From contig JAHWIB010000041.1 of the NCBI GenBank assembly GCA_019322815.1, positions 1 through 11,386 on the forward strand: a DNA stretch of 11,386 nucleotides, in the 5' to 3' direction. Below the pieces are notes generated by a model. It was not told where the DNA came from, ran no database searches, and saw only the letters and a program-made list of their open reading frames with translations. Every line of letters starts with the position of its first letter. The first letter of the stretch is position 1. The stretch comes from Candidatus Woesearchaeota archaeon (GTDB lineage Archaea > Nanobdellota > Nanobdellia > Woesearchaeales > WJKL01). Below, in pieces: positions 1 to 6,013 of the stretch. The position numbers were made by a program, and so were the translations under genes.

Positions 1-91
1 AGGAGCACAACCTGCAGATCCTCTTGCAGTGGCAATGGGCGCATATCAAAGTACTCCTGGTGGTCAAGGTCAACAAGGAGCACAACCTGCA
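1..91 (+). repeat. In-frame 16-base direct repeat (1-16 and 76-91)
   Basis: The bases aggagcacaacctgca occur at 1-16 and again at 76-91, 75 bases or exactly 25 codons apart. Both encode (Q)GAQPA in the same frame. This suggests that the low-complexity N-terminal region was built by tandem duplication and that further copies may lie upstream of the window. Confidence 0.8.
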
Positions 92-2671
92 GCAACAGTA
101 AATACTCAAGCACAAACTACTCCAGTAGGAGGACAAAGTCCACAACCTTCAAGTGCAAGACCTAGTGCTGCTGCACAAACTCAGAATTTAGGACCAAGAC
201 CTGCAACAAGGGCACAAAGGATGACATATCCTACTTCTACTGGTCAAACGATACAAAATACACTTAGTTCTATGAATCCACAGAATTTAGAAGAAGAAAT
301 TAGAATGAATGATGTTAATCAAAAACTTAAAGGTAAATATAATGAATTAGATGCAATGGTAACAAAGGCAACCCAACAGCAAATGGTAAAGCCTGGAGAT
401 TTATTAAATTCTTTATTAAGTGCAGTTGGATCAATCAGAGATCAATATATAGAGCTATATGAAAAATATAAAAAATATGAAGAAGGAGATATCACTTTAT
501 CTGATTATTCTTCGTTTTTAGATCAATATATGATAAATTTTACAAAACAAGATGCTAAATTAAGTGCAATGCCTTTTGTTTTTGAAGAAGCAAAAACATA
601 TCAAAGGGCTAATAAGGCTGCAAATGAAGCTTTATGTGCTGATTTTAATGCAAAAGTTATGGAAATAAAAGATATGTTTGATAAAGATAGAATTAATGTT
701 GATGTATATATATATAAATGGGCTGCTGAAATACAAAAAAGATTAAGCACTAGCAGAGACCAATCAGCTGCAAGAACAAAAGTACAAACACTTTATTCTA
801 ATCTTGTTCCAGATGTACAAGATCTTAATCAGGATCATCCACACTGGTTAAAGAGATCATTAGAAAGAAGAACTCATGAAGTTTATTTAGGTTCTACTCA
901 TACTGCATTTACTAATGAAAGAGTATTAGATTTAATGAAAGAGGCAGCAGATCAATTAGGTATTGAAGGATTACCTAAACATATTCAAGAATTAGAAAAA
1001 GATTCTAAAACACTTGATTTAGTAATAGATAGTTATGAAAGAGAATCTAAAATTATAGCACAAGGAGAATCTGTTATGAGATGGATACAGCAAATGCAGA
1101 TGGATCAAGCTAGAAAAGATCAAATGACCCAGGAATTAACTGCTGCTAGTCAAGATGCAGCTGTATTAGGAGAAAGAGCAAGAAAAGCAGAAGATGAAGT
1201 ACTTAGACTTGATGATAGAGTAAAGAGGTTAGAAAAATCAGGATTAGTGAAACTTATTGGAGGAATTATTGGAGGAATTGCAACAGCTGCTGGATTAATC
1301 TTAACATTATACTTACCACTTAGAACAGAAGAAATAAGAGGAGAAAAAGATGCTGCTATTTTAGCAAAACAAAAAGCTGATGCAGACAAAACAAAAGCAG
1401 AAGAAAAAGCTACATTATTGAGAGAAGAAAGAGATGAAAAATCAGCTGAATTAGTAAAATATGGTGAACTTGGCACTTTAGAAGAACTAGCTAAAAGAGA
1501 AGATGATTTTAATGTTTTAAGAGGAGAAAAAGCAGCAGCTGAAAGAAGAGTAACAGAATTGACAGGCGAGATAGAAGGATATAAAACCAAATTAGAAAAA
1601 TATGCAGGCATTGATGCAGAAAAGGCAAAAGAAACAAAGAAAATTATGGATAAGTTAAAGGAAGAGAAAAAAGCTGCATTAGCAGAAGTTGATGGTTTAA
1701 AGGGAAGGATAGATGCTGCTGTTGCAGCACAGCAAAAAGCTGAGGAAGCAAGAGATGCTGCTATTTTAGCAAAACAAAAAGCTGATGCAGATAAAGCTGA
1801 AGGAGAAAAAACATTAGGAGTTTATACAAAAGTAGGTACTCCTAAACAAGTTAAAGCACTTTTAGAAGGAAAAACAGATTTAGCTGCAGTATTAGCTGAT
1901 GCAAACTTCAGAGCAAAAAAATATCAAGAAATGAAAGAAGGTTATGATGCTTTAACAGCAGAAAAAGAAACAGCAGAAAAAAATGCTGCAAAATATAAAA
2001 AAGAAAGAGATGAAAAAGGAGCTGAATTAGCAAAATATGAAGGTCTTGATCTAGAAAAATTAAAAAACTCACAAGAAGTTATTGATGGTTTAGAGGCAGA
2101 GAAAAAAGCTGCATTAGCAGAAGTTGATGGTTTAAAGCAGAAATTAGATGAAGCTAAATCAGCTAATCCTGCTAAAGTTACTGAATTAACTGATAAGTTG
2201 AATGCAGCTAATGAAAAAGTTGGTCAATTAACAGCCACATTAGATGCATATGATGAAGCAATTAAAGATAAGATAAAAGCAGATGGAACAGTTGATCCTA
2301 ATGTTGTTTCAGCTGGTGCAGGAGTTATTGCATTAAAATTAAGAGGTTACATGAGTGAAGGTAGTGTAGATGATTTTATAAAAGCAAAGGCAAGAGTTAA
2401 AGAATTAGAAGAGGAATTAGCTAATATACCAAGTGCAGGAGCAGATCCTGCTAAAGTTACTGAACTAGAAAGAAAATTAGCACAATCTAAAAAAGAACTT
2501 GTAGATATGCAAAAAAAATTAGAAGAAGCTAATAGAAATAAAGGAAGAGTTAAAGTTGGAACAGGACAGCCAGCTGCGGCTAAAATAACAAAACCTAAAG
2601 AACAAAAACCTATTGATATGGATAAGGTTGATCCAAAATTACTAGATGAGATTCTGGATATTATTGAATAA
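2..2671 (+). CDS. Large coiled-coil membrane protein, 5' partial
   Basis: Family not recognised. The frame is open to the left edge: codons from base 2 read GAQPADPLAVAMG before any choice of start, and this peptide resembles what follows, so the GTG at 29 and ATG at 35 are probably internal. Numbering from the first whole codon, 889 residues are visible. Residues 1-75 are low complexity (Gln, Pro, Ala, Thr, Gly, few charges). Residues 90-400 are helical and charged. One hydrophobic, Gly-rich membrane segment spans about 415-438 (LIGGIIGGIATAAG core) and is followed by Lys/Glu/Ala-rich coiled coil to near the end. The coil holds near-duplicated modules, for example residues 531-567 and 676-712. 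The C-terminus is acidic (DPKLLDEILDIIE). One N-glycosylation sequon is seen (Asn179-Phe-Thr). The single membrane span and long coil suggest a membrane-tethered stalk or scaffold, but function and topology are unknown. A promoter and terminator-like hairpin downstream separate it from the next gene. Confidence 0.85.
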   Translation, partial: GAQPADPLAVAMGAYQSTPGGQGQQGAQPAATVNTQAQTTPVGGQSPQPSSARPSAAAQTQNLGPRPATRAQRMTYPTSTGQTIQNTLSSMNPQNLEEEIRMNDVNQKLKGKYNELDAMVTKATQQQMVKPGDLLNSLLSAVGSIRDQYIELYEKYKKYEEGDITLSDYSSFLDQYMINFTKQDAKLSAMPFVFEEAKTYQRANKAANEALCADFNAKVMEIKDMFDKDRINVDVYIYKWAAEIQKRLSTSRDQSAARTKVQTLYSNLVPDVQDLNQDHPHWLKRSLERRTHEVYLGSTHTAFTNERVLDLMKEAADQLGIEGLPKHIQELEKDSKTLDLVIDSYERESKIIAQGESVMRWIQQMQMDQARKDQMTQELTAASQDAAVLGERARKAEDEVLRLDDRVKRLEKSGLVKLIGGIIGGIATAAGLILTLYLPLRTEEIRGEKDAAILAKQKADADKTKAEEKATLLREERDEKSAELVKYGELGTLEELAKREDDFNVLRGEKAAAERRVTELTGEIEGYKTKLEKYAGIDAEKAKETKKIMDKLKEEKKAALAEVDGLKGRIDAAVAAQQKAEEARDAAILAKQKADADKAEGEKTLGVYTKVGTPKQVKALLEGKTDLAAVLADANFRAKKYQEMKEGYDALTAEKETAEKNAAKYKKERDEKGAELAKYEGLDLEKLKNSQEVIDGLEAEKKAALAEVDGLKQKLDEAKSANPAKVTELTDKLNAANEKVGQLTATLDAYDEAIKDKIKADGTVDPNVVSAGAGVIALKLRGYMSEGSVDDFIKAKARVKELEEELANIPSAGADPAKVTELERKLAQSKKELVDMQKKLEEANRNKGRVKVGTGQPAAAKITKPKEQKPIDMDKVDPKLLDEILDIIE
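1349..1795 (+). repeat. 42-base internal repeat pair (1349-1390 and 1754-1795)
   Basis: Two copies encoding DAAILAKQKADADK lie 405 bases (135 codons) apart in the coiled-coil gene. They match at 41 of 42 bases, the only difference being the third base of the GAC/GAT codon. The flanking coiled-coil sequence is far less alike, so this is a conserved or recently copied module. Confidence 0.9.
1663..2137 (+). repeat. 40-base exact repeat pair (1663-1702 and 2098-2137)
   Basis: The two copies are identical over 40 bases, encode EKKAALAEVDGLK, and lie 435 bases (145 codons) apart. At protein level the similarity extends upstream to a 37-residue unit starting LEKYAGID in copy one and LAKYEGLD in copy two. 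Confidence 0.9.
2166..2464 (+). repeat. 20-base exact repeat pair (2166-2185 and 2445-2464)
   Basis: The bases atcctgctaaagttactgaa occur twice, 279 bases (93 codons) apart, encoding PAKVTEL in the same frame near the end of the coiled-coil protein. It is a third short duplicated module in that gene. Confidence 0.85.
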
Positions 2672-2703
2672 AAATTATATTATTATATTTGTTCCTTGAG
2701 TTA

Positions 2704-2747
2704 TGGTTTTTGTCTAAAACCAAACATATGAAATGTTAGTCATTTCA
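2704..2747 (+). other. Two tandem perfect hairpins with 5-base loops
   Basis: Hairpin one pairs 2704-2710 (TGGTTTT) with 2716-2722 (AAAACCA) around loop TGTCT. Hairpin two pairs 2729-2735 (TGAAATG) with 2741-2747 (CATTTCA) around loop TTAGT. Both stems are perfect over 7 base pairs. They sit 33 and 58 bases after the coiled-coil stop codon and directly before a larger hairpin of the same loop size. They could be a structured 3' untranslated region, part of a small RNA, or protein binding sites. The sequence does not decide between these. Confidence 0.6.
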
Positions 2748-2749
2748 AA

Positions 2750-2784
2750 GTTTCAGAATTGTTTCACAATTCCGAAACCTTTTT
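2750..2784 (+). terminator. Terminator-like hairpin followed by T run
   Basis: The arm at 2750-2761 (GTTTCAGAATTG) pairs with 2767-2778 (CAATTCCGAAAC) at 11 of 12 positions (one A-C mismatch) around loop TTTCA, and is followed by CTTTTT (2779-2784). It resembles an intrinsic terminator for the upstream coiled-coil gene. Archaea usually terminate at T runs without a hairpin, and the downstream arm overlaps the likely BRE of the next promoter, so an operator role is an alternative. Confidence 0.5.
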
Positions 2785-2790
2785 AAATAA
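2772..2790 (+). promoter_or_regulatory. Archaeal BRE/TATA promoter for the 2841 gene
   Basis: CCGAAACC (2772-2779) is a BRE-like stretch next to TTTAAATAA (2782-2790), a good archaeal TATA box. Transcription would start about 25 bases downstream, near 2811-2815, giving a leader of about 30 bases before the ATG at 2841. Confidence 0.65.
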
Positions 2791-2828
2791 CTACTATTGG
2801 ATAGTGATAAGGTACTTAATATTGGGTA

Positions 2829-2832
2829 GAGG
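2829..2832 (+). promoter_or_regulatory. Ribosome binding site for the 2841 gene
   Basis: GAGG at 2829-2832 ends eight bases before the ATG at 2841. It supports this start over the in-frame ATG at 2910, which would place the hydrophobic segment at the very N-terminus but has no such motif in front of it. Confidence 0.6.
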
Positions 2833-2840
2833 AAAATAAA

Positions 2841-3767
2841 ATGGATTCATATAAAGCTAATGATTCTTTGGATAACCAAGTTAATAGTGTTTATAGACAA
2901 AGACCTAAGATGGGTTTTTTTAAGAAATTAGTTGCAGGTGTGACATTATTAGCAACTACTTTGTGTTCATGTGTAAGATATGATCTTCATTATGTTCCAA
3001 GCCCTGATAGTATGGCACAGCAAGTTACTGATTACCAAGATAATTTAGATAATATCGCTGCTGCTGATCCGATGAAGATGTATGATCCAGCAACAAAAAA
3101 ATATGATGCTAATAAAGTAAAAGAACAAGTTGGAAAACAGACTGAAAAAGATGCTTCTGGAAAAAAATATAAGAATTTATCTGGTTATAAATTAGACCAA
3201 CTTTTAGCTGTAAAAAAGGCTTTAGAAGTATTAACAGAAGAAGCTGAAAAATTATATACTGATGAAACAGATCCTGCAAAAAAACAAGAAAGAAAAAAAG
3301 AATATGATGAGTTATCTAAATTAAAAGACAGCCACCAAAAGGTTTTAAAGAGATATCATGCATTAGGTTATGCTCAACCTGGTGCAGATAATCTAGATAG
3401 GCAAAGAAATATTTTAGCTCTTGAAGTCCTTGCATATAGTGCAGAAGATTTTGATAAATGGGAAAAATTAGTTAAGCAAAGAAAAAGATTAGGAGGGCTT
3501 GGTGATTCAAGTGAATATAGTTCTCTTGCTTTGCAGTATCCTGATGAAGTTAGAGAAGCACATGGTGTTCGTGAACAAGTAGTTGCTGCAAGCAAAGAAA
3601 GAAGAAAACAATGGTGGAAAAAGAACTGGTGGTGGGTAACTCTTCTAGCTGTAGGAGGAGCTTGCGCTGCTGCTCAAGATGATGAAGGAAATAGCGGAAC
3701 TGCAGGAGATATTGGAGGAGAAGATGGAGGACCTGGAGGAAAAGGTTTAACAGGATTTAGATTTTAA
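2841..3767 (+). CDS. Membrane-anchored lipoprotein-like protein, unknown family
   Basis: Family not recognised; 308 residues. A 23-residue polar leader precedes a hydrophobic segment (about 25-44) that ends in LCSC with Cys44, similar to a lipobox, so either a lipid anchor or an N-terminal membrane anchor is possible. Residues 45-257 are polar and mostly helical, rich in Lys, Glu, Asp and Ala, with a single sequon (Asn112-Leu-Ser). A Trp-rich stretch QWWKKNWWWV then leads into a second short hydrophobic segment (about 263-279), and a Gly/Asp-rich tail (280-308) ends GLTGFRF. The gene has its own BRE/TATA and Shine-Dalgarno motif, and its stop is one base from the next start, so the two genes are almost certainly co-transcribed. 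The alternative start at 2910 would shorten only the polar leader. Surface location is inferred from the leader and the neighbours. Confidence 0.85.
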   Translation: MDSYKANDSLDNQVNSVYRQRPKMGFFKKLVAGVTLLATTLCSCVRYDLHYVPSPDSMAQQVTDYQDNLDNIAAADPMKMYDPATKKYDANKVKEQVGKQTEKDASGKKYKNLSGYKLDQLLAVKKALEVLTEEAEKLYTDETDPAKKQERKKEYDELSKLKDSHQKVLKRYHALGYAQPGADNLDRQRNILALEVLAYSAEDFDKWEKLVKQRKRLGGLGDSSEYSSLALQYPDEVREAHGVREQVVAASKERRKQWWKKNWWWVTLLAVGGACAAAQDDEGNSGTAGDIGGEDGGPGGKGLTGFRF

Positions 3768-3768
3768 A

Positions 3769-5883
3769 ATGAAAAATAAAATTTTAATCGGAATATTTGC
3801 ATTTATTTTTGTAATTTTAAGTACAGTTGTTTATGCTGACATACCTGTAGATTATACATTAAGAGAAGCAACTGTTTTAGATTCAGGAGATATTAGCTAT
3901 ACAACAAATCCTGTTACTAATGTTAATGTGATTGGTTATGCCTGCGCTGATGAAAACTGCAATGATATTACAGGAGCAGCTTTATGGGATTTAAATTCAG
4001 GAAGTTCAGATGTTATTCAAATAACATATCCTACTGATCTGCCGGCAAGCGGTTATTATGCTGTGTTTTTCTACAAAGAAGGATATATTCCATATGAAAT
4101 TAGATCATGGTGGCATGGAACTGCTGGAGTTCAGTCAAGCACTGCTTATCTAAGCAAAAAAGATGTTGGAAGAGCACCAATAGACAGTTTTAATGTATTA
4201 AATGAAGTGCAGCCTAATATTCCTTTAGTTATGGAAATTGATGCAGCATTAGATGGAGCTACTTATGCAGCACTTCATGAAGCAGGACCTGTAGGTTATA
4301 CACCATCTGAATTAATACAGCATTATTCTGTTGAAACGAGAATTACATTAAAGGTTTATGATGAAGATGAATCAGTTGTTTATGAAGAAGAAGGAACAAT
4401 AGATATACCCTACAGCGGTTCTGCAAAAGTTAATTTTATATGGACTCCTGAAGAAAGCGGAGATTACAGGGCTGTTGTAAGTACTTTTGTTACAGATGCA
4501 AAATTTCTTACAAGCGAAGAGCAGGAAGCATCAAGTGAATTTCATGTGATAGAAGAAGATCCTAAAGATATGTGCTATACTTTATTGAATGATTTAAAGA
4601 TTTCAAACCAATTCCCTCATTCAGATGAAACAATAACAATTAGCGGAAGCAAAATAAGCAATTATGCTGATGATAATTATATTTTAACTGCTATTCCTAC
4701 TGAATTAGTTTTACAAGTACTTGATGACAGCGGAGCTGTTGTTTATTCAGAAACATCAAGTGAAGATGCAAATGATAATGTTGTTGACAAAGAAAGTTTT
4801 GAATTTGAATGGACTCCTGACCAAGAAGGATGGTATGATATATTAGTTACAGGAGCAGGAAGCAGCAATTTATGCACTGGATTATCTAACCTAGATGAAA
4901 CTGAAAGAATAAAAGTATATGTTTCTGGGGCTGCTCCAGCAAGCGCGCCTGTTTTAGAAGGAATTCCTGATTATGATTTAGAAGAAGGGGAAGCAATTGG
5001 TTTAGTGGAAGAAGATGAAGATCTTAGATCAATCCCTCTAATTGATTTATGGAGTTTTACAACTGATGCAGATACAGCTGATGAAGATTTAAGATTTAGT
5101 ATTGTAAGTCAAAGCAATGAAGATTTAACTTTATGTTCAATTGATTCAAATAGATATATTGGATGCAGCACAACAAACGGACATGGTTATTCTGAGGTTA
5201 CTGTAGAAGTTTCAGACGGAGAAAATAGTGATAGAGATAGTTTTAGAATTACTGTAAACAAAGTTACAGAATCTCCAATAATTGGAAATGTCCCTAATAT
5301 AGAATTGAAAAAAGGAGGAAGTGTTTCACTTGATTTAGATGATTATGTCACTGATGATGATCCAGTCAGTGAAATAAGCTGGAGGGTTTCAGGAGCTGAA
5401 CATGTTGAAGTTAGTATAGATCCAATATCTCATGTTGCAATATTTTCAGCAAAAGATGATGAATGGGACGGACAAGAAGAGCTTGTCTTTACTGCAACAG
5501 ATTCAGACGGATTAACTGACAGTGATATTTGTGTTGCAACTGTGCTTAATAAATTAGAAGAAGGCGCTGAAAGAAATGAACTTGCAATATCAAGAGTTAT
5601 GATGAATGATATAATTAATAGTGAGGATATTTTACAATTAAATATAAAATTTGACAACCGCGGAAACCAGGATCTAGAAGATATAAGAATTAGTGCAACA
5701 ATTTTAGATTTAGATGTTTATGACTCAGAAGGCCCTTTTGATCTTGACGAAGATGAGCAAACAATAAAGAATTTGTTTTTGATAATGCCTGAATATGCTG
5801 AACCTGGTTATTATTATGTCAGGATAAGCGTCAGCAATAATAAAGTTAGAAGGGTTATTTACAGAGAATTTATCATTGAATAA
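3769..5883 (+). CDS. Secreted multi-domain Ig-like/CARDB-like surface protein
   Basis: Encodes 704 residues with a clear signal peptide (1-23, cleavage after VYA) and no later membrane anchor. Beta-sandwich domains follow. One lies at about 24-135. Two similar ones, about 138-262 and 265-390, carry the matching motifs WTPEESGDY (from Trp225) and WTPDQEGWY (from Trp348). Two cadherin/Ig-like domains lie at about 395-500 and 503-595, with signatures such as VTVEVSDGENSD and FTATDSDGLTDSD. A CARDB-like domain (about 604-704) ends in EPGYYYVRISV. Such chains occur in archaeal cell-surface proteins, so an envelope or adhesion role is likely, but the binding partner is unknown. It contains no N-X-S/T sequon by hand count. 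There is no Shine-Dalgarno motif close to the ATG, and the one-base gap from the preceding stop suggests translational coupling. It ends in tandem stops TAA TAG (5881-5886). Confidence 0.85.
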   Translation: MKNKILIGIFAFIFVILSTVVYADIPVDYTLREATVLDSGDISYTTNPVTNVNVIGYACADENCNDITGAALWDLNSGSSDVIQITYPTDLPASGYYAVFFYKEGYIPYEIRSWWHGTAGVQSSTAYLSKKDVGRAPIDSFNVLNEVQPNIPLVMEIDAALDGATYAALHEAGPVGYTPSELIQHYSVETRITLKVYDEDESVVYEEEGTIDIPYSGSAKVNFIWTPEESGDYRAVVSTFVTDAKFLTSEEQEASSEFHVIEEDPKDMCYTLLNDLKISNQFPHSDETITISGSKISNYADDNYILTAIPTELVLQVLDDSGAVVYSETSSEDANDNVVDKESFEFEWTPDQEGWYDILVTGAGSSNLCTGLSNLDETERIKVYVSGAAPASAPVLEGIPDYDLEEGEAIGLVEEDEDLRSIPLIDLWSFTTDADTADEDLRFSIVSQSNEDLTLCSIDSNRYIGCSTTNGHGYSEVTVEVSDGENSDRDSFRITVNKVTESPIIGNVPNIELKKGGSVSLDLDDYVTDDDPVSEISWRVSGAEHVEVSIDPISHVAIFSAKDDEWDGQEELVFTATDSDGLTDSDICVATVLNKLEEGAERNELAISRVMMNDIINSEDILQLNIKFDNRGNQDLEDIRISATILDLDVYDSEGPFDLDEDEQTIKNLFLIMPEYAEPGYYYVRISVSNNKVRRVIYREFIIE

Positions 5884-5920
5884 TAGTTATTATTAGTAGT
5901 CACTTATGAATGCTAAAAAA

Positions 5921-5939
5921 ACCAAAAGATTTATAAATA
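5921..5939 (+). promoter_or_regulatory. BRE/TATA promoter of the S-layer-like gene
   Basis: ACCAAAAGA (5921-5929) followed by TTTATAAATA (5930-5939) is a strong archaeal BRE/TATA. The expected start near 5960 leaves a leader of about 54 bases before the ATG at 6014. This places the promoter inside any longer reading-frame extension and so supports the later start. Confidence 0.75.
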
Positions 5940-6003
5940 AGCTGGTTTTAACAATAATAAATATTCATATAGGGGGTAAATTCAAATTAATATGGAAGTT
6001 AGA

Positions 6004-6008
6004 GGAGG
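6004..6008 (+). promoter_or_regulatory. Strong Shine-Dalgarno site deciding the 6014 start
   Basis: GGAGG at 6004-6008 lies five bases before ATG 6014. The frame stays open back to an ATG at 5906, but that version would span the TATA box and bury the signal peptide behind 36 residues, so 6014 is chosen. Confidence 0.85.
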
Positions 6009-6013
6009 AAAAA

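Noticed and set aside
29..37. GTG at 29 or ATG at 35 as start of the coiled-coil gene
   Set aside because: The frame is open to the left edge, has no Shine-Dalgarno motif here, and the preceding codons belong to the same repeat seen at 76-91.
1150..1611. Minus-strand open frame of 153 codons
   Set aside because: Ser/Ala/Leu-rich shadow of the Glu/Lys-rich coiled-coil gene, with no promoter or recognisable domain.
1349..2464. CRISPR-like or mobile-element repeats
   Set aside because: The repeats are few, in frame, irregularly spaced and coding, without spacers, terminal inverted repeats or a transposase.
2..2671. Phage tail tape-measure protein
   Set aside because: Length and coil are reminiscent, but there is a single central span, no phage neighbours, and an envelope-gene context.
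5906..6013. Longer version of the S-layer-like protein starting at ATG 5906
   Set aside because: It would include the TATA box at 5930-5939 and hide the signal peptide; GGAGG lies five bases before ATG 6014.
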